Below, in pieces: positions 1 to 9,601 of a DNA stretch of 64,000 bases. The stretch is from Azospirillum sp. OGB3 (lineage in GTDB: Bacteria; Pseudomonadota; Alphaproteobacteria; Azospirillales; Azospirillaceae). Location: NCBI RefSeq assembly GCF_014192915.1, contig NZ_JACHYN010000001.1, forward strand, positions 186,001 to 250,000. The letters are read 5' to 3'. Made by a program: the position numbers and the translations under genes. Below the pieces are notes generated by a model, which did not search any database, was not told the origin of the DNA, and saw nothing but the letters and a program-made list of their open reading frames with translations. The first letter of the stretch is position 1. Every line of letters begins with the position of its first letter.

Positions 1-1347
1 GGCCATCAGCACGGCGTCGCCCTGCTGGTGGCCGTGCAGGTCGTTCACCGCCTTGAAGTTGTCGAGGTCCACATAGAGAAGCGCGGACGGCCCGGTGTCC
101 GGGCGGCCGAGCACCTCCTCCAGCCGCTCGAAGAAGGTGCGGCGGTTGAACAGGCCGGTCAGCCCGTCGCGCTCCGACAGGCGGCGCAGCCGCTCCTGAT
201 AGGCCAGATGCGCGTGGGCGATGCCGATGTGGTCGGCCACGCCGGACAGCAGCATCCGGTCCTCCTCGTCCCAGGGATCGGAGTCGTCGCCGCGCCAGAC
301 CACCACCGCGCCGTTGACGGCCTGACGGTGTTCCGTCCGGGCGGCGAGCAGCCGGTTCGCCCCCAGGGTCAGCTCCCGCGCGTCCTCGCCGGCGGCGATT
401 TCCTCCAGAACCGGCCGCGACAGGTCGGACAGCAGCTCCTCCGGGATCTCCGCGGCGAAATCGGCGGCCGGACGCAGGGCGCCGGTCTCCGTCGCGCGGT
501 AGATGCGGCAGCCGTCGGCGCCCAGCGCGCGGGCGGTTTCCACCGCGGCGACGTGCAGCGCCTTCTGGGCATCGAGCTGGTCGCGCAGCGTGTGGACGAT
601 GTGGGCGAGCATCTTCTCGCGGTTGCGCACCCGCGCCAGTTCGGCCGAGCGCAGCACCTGCTCCGTCGTCTCGCGGCAGACGCCGCGCGCGCCCATCCAC
701 TCGCCCTGCGGGCCGAACAGCGGCACCGCCGACACGACGAAGCAGGCGGGCAGCTCATCAACCCGCTTCAGCCACAGCTCCGCCTGATCGACGGGGCGGC
801 GGGTGTCGAACGGCAACGGCAGGTCGCCCCACTCGGTCACCGCCAGATCCTTGGGGTTGCGACCAATCAACGCATCGGGGGTGTAGCCCAGCGCTCCCTT
901 GGGCGTGACGAAGACGAATCGCCCGTCGCTGCCCGTTTCCCAGGCAAAATCGCTCGAAACCTCGACGAGGTCCTTGTAGCGGCGGCGCGACTCGATCAGC
1001 GTCTGGCGGAGCTGCCGTTCCAGCGTGGCGTCGCGCCCCAGCAGAAGAATGTCCCCTCCGGGCAGCGGCGTGGCCGCCCATTCGACGATCATCACGCCGC
1101 GCGGCAGCTCCACCGGAAGGGAGCGAAGGCCCGGCGCGACGCTGCAGGTCGCCAGCCATCCCTGGATGTCCGCCAGCCAGCGCCCGCCGGCGGACAGCAG
1201 CTCGTCCGCGGCGGCGTTCGCCGCGGCAACCGCGTGAGCGGAATCCAGCCAGAGCGCCGGACCGGGGAAGGCGGCCAGGAGCGTGGGGGTCGGAAAGGCG
1301 CCGGGCGGGTTGACCGGCGGAACGTCGGATATGGGGTCTGCGGACAC
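1..1347 (-). CDS. PAS-GAF-GGDEF diguanylate cyclase, 3' end cut by window edge
   Basis: The minus-strand frame is open from about 1347 to base 1. Translation gives a PAS-like region (around residues 75-190, with a segment reading FAWETGSDGRFVFVTPKGA), a GAF-like region (around 230-360), then the start of a GGDEF domain with the signatures RDGLTGLFNRRTFFERLEE and YVDLDNFKAVNDLHGHQQGD. The window ends before the GG[DE]EF catalytic loop, so activity cannot be judged. GGDEF proteins make cyclic di-GMP from two GTP, with PAS and GAF as signal-input domains. No transmembrane segment is evident, so it is probably cytosolic. The start is uncertain: GTG at 1345-1347 is the most plausible initiator in frame and no good Shine-Dalgarno is visible. 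An EAL domain could follow beyond the edge. Confidence 0.85.
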   Translation of the reverse strand, partial: MSADPISDVPPVNPPGAFPTPTLLAAFPGPALWLDSAHAVAAANAAADELLSAGGRWLADIQGWLATCSVAPGLRSLPVELPRGVMIVEWAATPLPGGDILLLGRDATLERQLRQTLIESRRRYKDLVEVSSDFAWETGSDGRFVFVTPKGALGYTPDALIGRNPKDLAVTEWGDLPLPFDTRRPVDQAELWLKRVDELPACFVVSAVPLFGPQGEWMGARGVCRETTEQVLRSAELARVRNREKMLAHIVHTLRDQLDAQKALHVAAVETARALGADGCRIYRATETGALRPAADFAAEIPEELLSDLSRPVLEEIAAGEDARELTLGANRLLAARTEHRQAVNGAVVVWRGDDSDPWDEEDRMLLSGVADHIGIAHAHLAYQERLRRLSERDGLTGLFNRRTFFERLEEVLGRPDTGPSALLYVDLDNFKAVNDLHGHQQGDAVLMA

Positions 1348-1538
1348 GGTGCGAACCTGAGACTGCGCGGCGCGGAGTATACCGGAAAAATGCGCATCCT
1401 TCCCGAATCTTTCTTCAGGCGGTCCAGATGGCTGCCATACGCAACCCATCATTGAACAGCCCCCCCGCCCCGGAGCGGAAACGGGCCATGCGGCGAAGCG
1501 GCTTGCGGGCGGACCGGCGAAGCCCCATTCTTCACCCC

Positions 1539-2213
1539 ATGATGGCTTCCCTCCGCGACACCGGGGTCTGGATCTTCGACCTCGACAACACCCTCTATCC
1601 CGCCTCCTGCAACCTGTTCGCACAGGTGGACCGGCGCATCGGCGATTTCATCGCCGGGCATTTCGGCATCACCTACGAGGAGGCGCGCGTCATGCAGAAG
1701 CGCTTCTTCCGGGAACACGGGACGACGCTGCGCGGCCTGATGGTGGAGCATGACGTCGATCCGGTGCCCTTCCTGGACTACGTCCACGACATCGACGTCA
1801 GCCCGGTGGCGCCCTGCCCCAGCATGGCGGACGCGCTGAACCGGCTGCCGGGGCGCAAGATCATCTACACCAACGGCTCCGTCCGCCACGCCGAGAACGT
1901 GACGCGGCAGCTCGGCATCGACGGCTGCTTCGAGGCGACCTTCGGCATCGTCGAGGCCGGCTACGTGCCCAAGCCCGACCCGCGGCCCTACGACATCCTG
2001 GTGGACCATTACGGCATCGACCCCGCCCGCGCCTGCATGGTGGAGGACATCGCCCGCAACCTCGTCCCCGCCCACGCGCTCGGCATGACGACGGTGTGGG
2101 TGCGCAGCGAGGCCGACTGGTCGCGCCCCGACCAGGGCGGAGTCGGCACCGGCAGCCACATCGACCACACGGTGGACGACCTGCCGGCCTGGCTGGAGGA
2201 GGTCGCGGGCTGA
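1539..2213 (+). CDS. HAD-superfamily pyrimidine 5'-nucleotidase
   Basis: This 224-residue protein carries all four HAD motifs: DLDNTLYP (motif I, nucleophile Asp), IIYTNGS (motif II, with the Thr), KPDPRPYD (motif III Lys) and MVEDIARNL (motif IV acidic residues). The DxDNTLYP form and the alpha-helical cap are typical of the SDT1-like pyrimidine 5'-nucleotidase group, which dephosphorylates pyrimidine nucleoside monophosphates in the cytosol. Exact substrate is inference. The start is placed at the first of two adjacent ATGs (1539 and 1542). The open frame continues upstream to 1428, but that extension is rich in Pro/Arg and lies before the conserved HAD fold. dapD follows on the same strand after about 145 bases. 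Confidence 0.85.
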   Translation: MMASLRDTGVWIFDLDNTLYPASCNLFAQVDRRIGDFIAGHFGITYEEARVMQKRFFREHGTTLRGLMVEHDVDPVPFLDYVHDIDVSPVAPCPSMADALNRLPGRKIIYTNGSVRHAENVTRQLGIDGCFEATFGIVEAGYVPKPDPRPYDILVDHYGIDPARACMVEDIARNLVPAHALGMTTVWVRSEADWSRPDQGGVGTGSHIDHTVDDLPAWLEEVAG

Positions 2214-2358
2214 GCGGCGGCCGCGAGCCCCCCAGACCCCCGCGAAGACCCCCGCGAGAACCCTTTAAGAACCCATTGAGAACAAGGCAACGTTGACAAG
2301 GCGGCGCGGCCCGGCCCATGTTCCGAACCCTCGAACAGACAGCCCAGCGAATGCCGCC

Positions 2359-3201
<843 letters not shown>

Positions 3202-3220
3202 CGCCGGGGAAGACGCCACG

Positions 3221-4399
3221 ATGACCACCGCCGCCGCTCCCTCCTTCGACCCCTGCGATCCCGTCGCGGTGGCGCAGGCCCTGATCCGCTGCCCCAGCGT
3301 GACGCCCGAGGACGGCGGCGCTCTGGGCGTCCTGGAGGCGGCGCTGGCGCCGCTGGGCTTCGTCTGCCACCGCCTGCGGTTCGAGGAGGAGGGCACGGCG
3401 CCGGTGGACAACCTCTATGCCCGCCTGGGCACGGAGGGGCCGAACTTCTGCTTCGCCGGACACACCGACGTGGTGCCGCCCGGCGAGCTGAAGGGCTGGT
3501 CCATCGATCCCTTCGCCGCGGAGATCCACAACGGCCGCCTCTACGGCCGGGGTGCGGTGGACATGAAGGGGGCCATCGCCGCCTTCGTCGCCGCCGCGGC
3601 CCGCCACGTCAAGGCCGGCGGCGTTCCCAAGGGCTCGATCAGCCTGCTGATCACCGGGGACGAGGAAGGGGTCGCCATCAACGGCACCCGCAAGGTGCTG
3701 GACTGGCTACAGGCCAAAGGTGAAAAACTCGACGCCTGCGTGGTCGGGGAGCCGACCAACCCCAAGGCGCTGGGCGACATGATCAAGATCGGGCGGCGCG
3801 GCAGCATGACCGCCTTCCTGACCGTCCACGGCGCGCAGGGACACGTCGCCTACCCGCATCTGGCCGACAACCCGCTGCCCCGGCTGGCCCGCATGCTGGC
3901 CGCCATCACGGCGGAGCCGCTGGACGCCGGCACCCCGCATTTCCAGCCGTCGAACCTGGAGCTGACCACCATCGACGTGGGCAACCCGGCGCACAACGTC
4001 ATCCCGGCGCAGGGCAAGGCGACGCTGAACATCCGCTTCAACGACCTGCACAGCGCCGACACGCTGCTGGCGTGGCTGCGCGAGCGGCTCGACGGGGTGG
4101 GCGGCTCCTACGAGCTGGACCATTTCGTGTCGGGCGACAGCTTCCTCACCCCGCCCGGCCCGCTGACCGAGCTGGTGGCGGACGCCGCGGAACGCGTCAC
4201 CGGGCGCCGGCCCGAGTACTCGACGACCGGCGGCACGTCGGACGCCCGCTTCATCAAGAATTTCTGCCCGGTGGTCGAGTTCGGCCTCGTCGGGCAGACG
4301 ATGCACAAGGTGGACGAGCACACCGCGCTGGACGACCTGACCCGCCTGACCGACATTTACGGCGAGGTTCTGCGGAACGTCTTCGACCGGATCGGTTGA
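3221..4399 (+). CDS. dapE: succinyl-diaminopimelate desuccinylase
   Basis: This 392-residue M20-family di-zinc hydrolase removes succinate from N-succinyl-LL-diaminopimelate to give LL-diaminopimelate. Visible metal-site motifs are [11 protein letters not shown] (His and following Asp), [14 protein letters not shown] (bridging Asp), ITGDEEG (catalytic Glu pair) and [10 protein letters not shown] near the C-terminus (last His ligand). The lid/dimerisation domain lies around residues 185-300. The spacing to dapD is 19 bases, and the start is preceded by a purine-rich GGGGAAG. Length and motif order match the family fully. Confidence 0.97.
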   Translation: MTTAAAPSFDPCDPVAVAQALIRCPSVTPEDGGALGVLEAALAPLGFVCHRLRFEEEGTAPVDNLYARLGTEGPNFCFAGHTDVVPPGELKGWSIDPFAAEIHNGRLYGRGAVDMKGAIAAFVAAAARHVKAGGVPKGSISLLITGDEEGVAINGTRKVLDWLQAKGEKLDACVVGEPTNPKALGDMIKIGRRGSMTAFLTVHGAQGHVAYPHLADNPLPRLARMLAAITAEPLDAGTPHFQPSNLELTTIDVGNPAHNVIPAQGKATLNIRFNDLHSADTLLAWLRERLDGVGGSYELDHFVSGDSFLTPPGPLTELVADAAERVTGRRPEYSTTGGTSDARFIKNFCPVVEFGLVGQTMHKVDEHTALDDLTRLTDIYGEVLRNVFDRIG

Positions 4400-4446
4400 C
4401 GTAAGGCTTCCTCCGCCCGTTCCCACCACCCTCCGGTGACCGCAAC

Positions 4447-5016
4447 ATGCCGCTGACCGCCCGGGACGTCGCCTCCTCCGTCTTCGGCGCCTATCGTCTG
4501 GCCCGGTTCGACCCCACCGGATTGCAGCATCTGGACCGCACCCCCGAAGGGGCGTGGAAATCCTTCTACGCCGCGGTGATCGTCGCCCCGGCCTGGACGC
4601 TGCTGCTGGCGATCCGGCTGTGGGGCCAGGTGCCGGACACGCCGCTGTTCCAGCTCGTGGTGGTGGAGGCCATCGCCTACGTCATCAGCTGGACCGCCTT
4701 CCCCGTGGTCATGCACGGGGTGAGCGGGCTGCTGGACCGGCAGAACCGCTACGTCGATTTCCTGTGCGCCTACAACTGGTCGTCGGTCGTGCAGATGGGC
4801 ATCTATCTGCCGGTGGTGATCCTGGCCGCCACGGGGATTCTGCCCGGCCCGATCTCCGAAGGGCTGGTGTTCGGCATCATGCTGGCGATGCTGACCTACC
4901 AGTGGTTCGTCATGCGCACGGCGCTGGACATCTCCGGCGTCGCGGCGGCGGTCCTGGTGCTGCTCGACCTGTTCCTGTCGGCGCTCATCACCGATTTCGC
5001 CGACGGGCTGCTGTAG
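4447..5016 (+). CDS. multi-spanning membrane protein of unknown function
   Basis: I do not recognise a specific family for this 189-residue protein. It shows a short N-terminal soluble part (to about residue 35) followed by roughly four or five hydrophobic segments, for example AAVIVAPAWTLLLAIRLWG, LVVVEAIAYVISWTAFPVV, VQMGIYLPVVILAATGILP and a C-terminal VLVLLDLFLSALI. It is therefore an inner-membrane protein. It sits 47 bases after dapE on the same strand and could be the last gene of that transcript. A strong palindrome (5024-5078) follows directly and probably ends transcription. Confidence 0.75.
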   Translation: MPLTARDVASSVFGAYRLARFDPTGLQHLDRTPEGAWKSFYAAVIVAPAWTLLLAIRLWGQVPDTPLFQLVVVEAIAYVISWTAFPVVMHGVSGLLDRQNRYVDFLCAYNWSSVVQMGIYLPVVILAATGILPGPISEGLVFGIMLAMLTYQWFVMRTALDISGVAAAVLVLLDLFLSALITDFADGLL

Positions 5017-5023
5017 GAACCTT

Positions 5024-5078
5024 TTGCCCCCACCCCGGCCCTCCCCCGCTTCGCGGGGGAGGGCCGGGGTGGGGGCAA
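5024..5078. repeat. GC-rich intergenic palindrome, copy 1 of 5
   Basis: A perfect inverted repeat of about 26 bp per arm (5024-5049 and 5053-5078) with loop TTC. The core reads CCCTCCCCCGC / GCGGGGGAGGG and the outer part reads TGCCCCCACCCC / GGGGTGGGGGCA. It lies between two convergent genes and could terminate both. The same core recurs at 8265, 18742, 35569 and 47773, so it is a dispersed repeat and not a one-off terminator. Confidence 0.85.
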
Positions 5079-5092
5079 GGCCCCCCTGCCCC

Positions 5093-6121
5093 TCACACCC
5101 CCCGGGTGCTGACGCCCGCGTCGGCGAAGGTCGCCATGCCGGCGTGGCAGGCGCAGGCCGACTTCACGATGTTGATCGCCAGCGCCGCGCCCGAGCCCTC
5201 GCCCAGGCGCATCCCCAGATCGAGCAGCGGCTCCTTGCCGATGGCGGCGAGCAGATGGTCGTGGCCCGGCTCGACCGAGCGGTGGGCGACCATGCAATGG
5301 TCGAGCGCCCGGCGGTCGGCCTTGAACAGCACCGCCGCCGCCGCCGTGCAGGCGTAGCCGTCGAGCAGCACCGGCACCCGCGCCATGCGGGCGGCCAGGA
5401 TGGCGCCGGCGATGGCCGCCAGCTCATAGCCGCCGAAGCAGCGCAGCGCCTCGAACGGGTCGTCCTTGGCCTGCGGGTTGGCGGCCAAGCCGGCCTCGAC
5501 GGCGGCGACCTTGCGGGCCAGCCCCTCGTCGTCCACGCCGGTGCCGCGGCCCGTCCAGTCCTTGGCCTCGCCGCCGAACAGGGCATGGCAGAGCGCCGCC
5601 GCCGCGGTGGAGTTGCCGATGCCCATCTCGCCGAGCGCCAGAAGCTGGACGCCCGTCTCCACGGCCATCATGCCGTAGGCCATGGCCTGGCAGCAGTCCT
5701 CCTCACCCATCGCCGGTCCTTCGGTGAAGTCGGCGGTGGGGGTGTCCAGGTCCAGCTCGTAGACGCGCAGGTCGGCGTCGGCCACCTCGCAGAGCTGGTT
5801 CACGGCGGCGCCGCCGTTCTGGAAGTTCTGGACCATCTGGGCGGTCACCGCCGCCGGGTAGGCCGAGACGCCGCGGGCGGCGACGCCGTGGTTGCCGGCG
5901 AAGACGGCGACGCGCGGGCGGCGCACTTCCGCCGGGTGCTGGCCCTGCCACGTCGCCATCCACTGGGCGATCTCCTCCAGCCGGCCGAGCGCGCCCGCCG
6001 GCTTGGTGAGCTGCCGTTCGCGCTGGAGGGCCGCCGTGCCGGCGTCGAGGTCCGGCCCCGGCAGGTTGCGCACCAGCGCACGGATTTCCTCGAAGGTGAT
6101 GGCGGGCTGCGTGTTGCTCAT
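5093..6121 (-). CDS. cobT: nicotinate-nucleotide--dimethylbenzimidazole phosphoribosyltransferase
   Basis: The enzyme makes alpha-ribazole 5'-phosphate from nicotinate mononucleotide and 5,6-dimethylbenzimidazole, activating the lower ligand of cobalamin. The 342-residue product has the family landmarks: KPAGALGRLEE near residue 40, FAGNHGVAARGVSAYP, the GEMGIGNSTAAAA segment, and the C-terminal DLGMRLGEGSGAALA containing the catalytic Glu. It must not be confused with the cobaltochelatase subunit also named CobT at 59677-61542. It is divergent from the cobalamin synthase gene at 6296, sharing a 174-base intergenic region. I saw no B12 riboswitch in that region. Confidence 0.96.
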   Translation of the reverse strand: MSNTQPAITFEEIRALVRNLPGPDLDAGTAALQRERQLTKPAGALGRLEEIAQWMATWQGQHPAEVRRPRVAVFAGNHGVAARGVSAYPAAVTAQMVQNFQNGGAAVNQLCEVADADLRVYELDLDTPTADFTEGPAMGEEDCCQAMAYGMMAVETGVQLLALGEMGIGNSTAAAALCHALFGGEAKDWTGRGTGVDDEGLARKVAAVEAGLAANPQAKDDPFEALRCFGGYELAAIAGAILAARMARVPVLLDGYACTAAAAVLFKADRRALDHCMVAHRSVEPGHDHLLAAIGKEPLLDLGMRLGEGSGAALAINIVKSACACHAGMATFADAGVSTRGV

Positions 6122-6295
6122 GGCGAAGGGTCCTGGCGCTGACGGCAGAGGATGTGATCGGGAAGCGATGAAAAAAGCGGCGCGACCTTGGACCATTCCC
6201 GATCCGCTGTCAAAGCGCCTCTCGTCCGGTCTGTCATCCGTTGCTGGGCTGTTATCCGTTGCGGCGGGCCTGGCGTTGCCGTACTCCGAAGCGCC

Positions 6296-7075
6296 ATGTC
6301 CGCAGATTCCCCCGCCCCGTCCCTCTCCCGCTGGACCGCCGATCTGGCGCTGGCCGTCGTCTTCCTGACGCGGTTGCCCCTGCGCCTGTCCGGCCCGCTG
6401 GCCGGGGACGCCCACGCCCGCGCCATGGGCTGGTTCCCCCTGGTCGGCGCCGGTGTCGGGCTGTGCGGCGGGGCGGTCTACGGGGTGGCAGCGCTGGCCC
6501 ATCTGCCGCCGCTGCCGGCGGCGCTGCTGGCGCTGGGCGCCATGGTCTGGCTGACCGGCGCCCTGCACGAGGACGGGGCGGCGGACGTCGCCGACGGATT
6601 CGGCGGCGGGCGCGACAAGGCCCGCAAGCTGGAGATCATGCGGGACAGCCGGGTCGGCAGCTACGGCGTGCTCGCCATCACCTTTTCGGTCGCCGTCCGG
6701 GCCTCGGCGCTGGCGGCGCTGGCCGAGCCGAGCCTCGTCATCCCCGCCCTGCTCGCCTCGGGCGCCCTGTCGCGCGGCGGCATGGCGGTGATCGCCCGCG
6801 TCATGGACCCGGCCCGCGCCGACGGCCTCGCCGCCCGGCAGGGGCGCCCGTCGCCCGGCACGGTGGCCCTGTCGCTCGTGCTGGCGCTGGCCGTGGCCGT
6901 GGCGGCGCTGAAGGGCCTGGCCGTTGCCGCGATCCCGGCCGCGATTCTGGGGGGCGTGGCGGTGGCGTGGCAGGCGCGGCGCCAGATCGGCGGCCACACC
7001 GGCGACGTGTTCGGCGCCGCCCAGCAGGTGGCGGAGGCCGCGATTCTGCTCACCCTCGCCGCGACTGTTGCATGA
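6296..7075 (+). CDS. cobS: adenosylcobinamide-GDP ribazoletransferase (cobalamin synthase)
   Basis: CobS (CobV in some alphaproteobacterial nomenclature) is an integral membrane enzyme that joins adenosylcobinamide-GDP to alpha-ribazole (phosphate), the last assembly step of cobalamin. The 259-residue protein begins with FLTRLPL and has the conserved segment HEDGAADVADGFGGG (acidic Mg site), followed by KLEIMRDSRVGSYG, both hallmark motifs, and about five or six membrane segments. The ATG at 6296 is chosen because homology starts just after it; the frame runs upstream to 6188 without a conserved sequence. The stop overlaps the next gene's start (ATGA at 7072-7075), showing translational coupling with the phosphatase. 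Confidence 0.95.
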   Translation: MSADSPAPSLSRWTADLALAVVFLTRLPLRLSGPLAGDAHARAMGWFPLVGAGVGLCGGAVYGVAALAHLPPLPAALLALGAMVWLTGALHEDGAADVADGFGGGRDKARKLEIMRDSRVGSYGVLAITFSVAVRASALAALAEPSLVIPALLASGALSRGGMAVIARVMDPARADGLAARQGRPSPGTVALSLVLALAVAVAALKGLAVAAIPAAILGGVAVAWQARRQIGGHTGDVFGAAQQVAEAAILLTLAATVA

Positions 7076-7698
7076 AAAACACTCGCTGGTGGCTCATCCG
7101 CCACGCTCCCGTCCCGAATCCGGGCAAGGTGATCTACGGGCGGAGCGATCCCGCCGCCGACACCGGCGATTCCGACGCGCTGGCGGCGCTGGCGGCGCGG
7201 CTGCCCGCGCAGGCGGTCTGGGTGACCTCGCATCTGCGCCGCACCCGGCAGACGGCCGCGGCGCTGCGCCTGCCCGGCAGCGACATGGCGCTGGTCGAGC
7301 CGGCGCTGGCCGAGCAGGATTTCGGCCGCTGGGAAGGGCTGTCCCACGACGAGGTGGCGGCGCTGCATCCCGAGGAGACCCGCCGCTTCTGGAGCGATCC
7401 CGCGGCGGAGGCCCCGCCGGAGGGCGAGAGCTTCGCCGCGGTGATGGAGCGGGTGGCCGGCGCCGTCGCGCGGCTGACCGACCTCTACGCCGGGCGCGAC
7501 ATCGTGGCGGTGATCCATGGCGGGTCGATCCGCGCGGCGCTGGCGCTTGCCCTGGACCTGACGCCTCAGGCGGCGCTGCGGCTGGCGGTGGCGCCGCTCT
7601 CGCTGTCGCGGATCGACCATTACGGCAGCGACGAAGGCGGTTCGTGGTCGGTCGCGGCCCTGAACGCGCTCGGAACCTTTCCGGGCAGAGGGCGTTGA
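7072..7698 (+). CDS. cobC: histidine phosphatase, probable alpha-ribazole phosphatase
   Basis: This 208-residue protein is a phosphoglycerate-mutase-fold phosphatase. The catalytic RHG-type motif appears as LIRHAPV (RHA rather than RHG). A second Arg lies in TSHLRRTRQTA, the acid in EQDFGRWEGLSHDEV and the second His in VAVIHGGSIRAAL. The EQDFGxWEG form is typical of alpha-ribazole phosphatases, which dephosphorylate alpha-ribazole 5'-phosphate. Its ATGA overlap with the cobalamin synthase gene supports a role in lower-ligand assembly. The RHA variant is common in alphaproteobacterial members. Substrate is inferred from context. Confidence 0.85.
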   Translation: MKNTRWWLIRHAPVPNPGKVIYGRSDPAADTGDSDALAALAARLPAQAVWVTSHLRRTRQTAAALRLPGSDMALVEPALAEQDFGRWEGLSHDEVAALHPEETRRFWSDPAAEAPPEGESFAAVMERVAGAVARLTDLYAGRDIVAVIHGGSIRAALALALDLTPQAALRLAVAPLSLSRIDHYGSDEGGSWSVAALNALGTFPGRGR

Positions 7699-7734
7699 CC
7701 GGACTCCGTTGGGCTACCAATAGAGGGTCAGACC

Positions 7735-8244
7735 ATGGCAAGAAGCGCTGACGATCGCGAGGCCGCCGAGAAGCTCTGGGGCATGATCAAGGGCGTCCGC
7801 ATCTGCATGATGACGACGCTGGACGAGAACGGCATTTTGCACTCCCGCCCGATGGCCACCCTGCCGCACGCGGGATTCGACGATGGAACCTTGTGGTTCT
7901 TTACGCGGGCCGACTCGCCGAAGGTCCATGAACTGAAGACGCATTGGCGCGTCAACCTCTCCTACGCCGATCCCGACAAGCAGGATTACGTGTCGGTGTC
8001 CGGCGTGGCGGAGACGGTGCGCGACCGCGACAAGATCCGCTTCCTGTGGCGGGACATCCTGTCCACTTGGTTCCCGCAGGGGGTGGACGACCCCGATCTC
8101 GCGCTGCTGAAGGTCAGCGTCGATCAGGCGGAATATTGGGACAGCCCGTCGAGCGCGATGGTCTACGCCTACGGCTATGTGAAGGCGAAGATCACCGGCG
8201 AGCCGCCGAAGCCGGGGGATCACGCGAAGATCGCGTTCCAGTAA
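7735..8244 (+). CDS. pyridoxamine 5'-phosphate oxidase-like stress protein
   Basis: This 169-residue protein belongs to the split-barrel flavin-binding group of general stress proteins. Visible features are KGVRICMMTTLDENGILHSRPM (first strands), GTLWFFTRADSPKVHEL, VNLSYADPDKQDYVSVSG, and the WFPQGVDDPDLALLKVSVDQAEYWD segment typical of this group. Members bind FMN/FAD or F420-like flavins, and most have no proven reaction. A GAGGGT Shine-Dalgarno precedes the ATG. It lies 36 bases after the phosphatase gene but seems functionally unrelated. The gene ends next to palindrome copy 2. Confidence 0.85.
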   Translation: MARSADDREAAEKLWGMIKGVRICMMTTLDENGILHSRPMATLPHAGFDDGTLWFFTRADSPKVHELKTHWRVNLSYADPDKQDYVSVSGVAETVRDRDKIRFLWRDILSTWFPQGVDDPDLALLKVSVDQAEYWDSPSSAMVYAYGYVKAKITGEPPKPGDHAKIAFQ

Positions 8245-8264
8245 GGGCATGAAAGGGGCAGTCT

Positions 8265-8376
8265 TTGCCCCCACCCTTCCCATGCTTCGCATGGGCCCCT
8301 TCCCTCCCCCGCTATCGCAGGAGAGGGAGCTTGATCCCCTCCCCTGCGAAGCGGGGGAGGGTCAGGGAGGGGGCAA
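8265..8376. repeat. GC-rich intergenic palindrome, copy 2 of 5 (two-hairpin form)
   Basis: This longer copy starts with TTGCCCCCACCC and ends with GGGAGGGGGCAA, which pair as outer arms. Inside are smaller hairpins (CCCATGC TTC GCATGGG, and two blocks of the CCCTCCCC / GGGGGAGGG core). It lies between convergent genes (stress protein and lpxD). Confidence 0.75.
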
Positions 8377-8393
8377 TCAGGCCCCCATCCCTC

Positions 8394-9521
8394 TCACTTC
8401 TCCTCGACCGCCGGCTTCCCGCCACCATCCAGCGCCCCGACCCGCTTCTTCAGGTCGGTCACGTCCGCGTGCATCCGCTTCAGCCGGGCCAGCCCCTTGT
8501 ACTGGTCGAAGGCGCGGTCGCGCGGCACCGCCGGGTAGCCCATGTAGACGGCCTTCGCCGGGATGTCCGTCCCCACGCCGGAATTCGCGGCCACCACCGC
8601 GTCGTTGCCGATCTTCACATGGTCGGCCACGCCGACCTTGCCGGCCAGCACCACGCGGTCGCCGATGGTCGTGCTGCCGGCGATGCCGACATGGCCGCAC
8701 AGCATGCAGTTGGTGCCGATCTGCACGTTGTGGCCGATCTGCACGAGGTTGTCGATCTTGGTGCCGGAGCCGATGCGGGTCGCCGTTATGGTGCCGCGGT
8801 CGATGGTTGCGTTCGCCCCGACCTCCACGTCGTCGCCGAGGATCACCGTGCCGATGGAGTTCACGCGGTGGATCAGCACGTTGGTGCCGACCACCTTGCC
8901 CGTCGCCTTGGCCGATTCGACGCTGCCCGGCTCCGGCGTCACGAAGCTGAAGCCGTCGTTGCCGACCGCGGCGTTGGGGTGGATGATGCAGCGCTCGCCC
9001 ATCACCACCCGCTCGCCGATGCGGGCGCCGGGGTGCAGCAGGCAGTCCTTGCCGATCACCGCCTCCGCCCCGACCGTGGCGTGGGGCATGACGATCACGC
9101 CCTCGCCCAGCACCGCCCTCGGCCCGACATAGGCGAAGGGACCGACCGACACGCCCGTCCCCAGGATGGCCTCCGGCGCCACGAAGGCGGCGGGGTGGAC
9201 CCCCGGCTCGGCGTGGACCGGCTTCTCGAAGACGGTGGTCAGGCCGGCCATGGCGAAGCGCGGGCGCTTCACGACGATCCAGCCCTTCAGATTGGCCGGC
9301 ACCTCCGCCCCCTCCGCGATCACGGCGGCGACGGCCCGGCCGTTGGCCAGCAGCTCCGTCAGGCCCTTTTCCATGGCGAGCGCCAGATCCTCCGGCCCCT
9401 CGGCCTCCGACGGGTGGACGGCGCGGGCGATGCGCAGGGTGCCGTCGCCCTCCAGCGCCGCGCCCAGGGCGGCGGCGATCTCGGCGAGGGTGACCGGGGC
9501 GGCGGGGGAAACGGGGGTCAT
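8394..9521 (-). CDS. lpxD: UDP-3-O-(3-hydroxyacyl)glucosamine N-acyltransferase
   Basis: LpxD adds the N-linked hydroxyacyl chain to UDP-3-O-acyl-glucosamine from acyl-ACP, the third step of lipid A synthesis. The 375-residue product has the N-terminal uridine-binding domain (to about residue 110), a left-handed beta-helix of hexapeptide repeats (about 115-330), and a C-terminal helix (QYKGLARLKRMHADV). The catalytic His sits in NLVQIGHNVQIG. Unusually for many genomes, lpxA, fabZ and bamA are not next to it here; neighbours are an ABC exporter and a stress protein. It is transcribed toward palindrome copy 2. Confidence 0.96.
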   Translation of the reverse strand: MTPVSPAAPVTLAEIAAALGAALEGDGTLRIARAVHPSEAEGPEDLALAMEKGLTELLANGRAVAAVIAEGAEVPANLKGWIVVKRPRFAMAGLTTVFEKPVHAEPGVHPAAFVAPEAILGTGVSVGPFAYVGPRAVLGEGVIVMPHATVGAEAVIGKDCLLHPGARIGERVVMGERCIIHPNAAVGNDGFSFVTPEPGSVESAKATGKVVGTNVLIHRVNSIGTVILGDDVEVGANATIDRGTITATRIGSGTKIDNLVQIGHNVQIGTNCMLCGHVGIAGSTTIGDRVVLAGKVGVADHVKIGNDAVVAANSGVGTDIPAKAVYMGYPAVPRDRAFDQYKGLARLKRMHADVTDLKKRVGALDGGGKPAVEEK

Positions 9522-9601
9522 GGCGGCGCTCTGGCTGTCGGTCCGAAGAGGCCGGGACGCTACCACGGCGGGCCGGTGCTGGCGAGGGCCGGCGCTTTTT
9601 G

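Noticed and set aside
28..1455. 475-codon plus-strand frame at the window start
   Set aside because: The minus strand encodes PAS, GAF and GGDEF motifs in one continuous frame through the same bases.
5024..5078. palindrome considered as the end of an insertion sequence
   Set aside because: No transposase frame or target duplication lies beside any of the five copies.
6122..6295. possible cobalamin riboswitch between the divergent B12 genes
   Set aside because: No B12-box-like sequence or long paired leader was found, and 174 bases shared by two genes is short for one.
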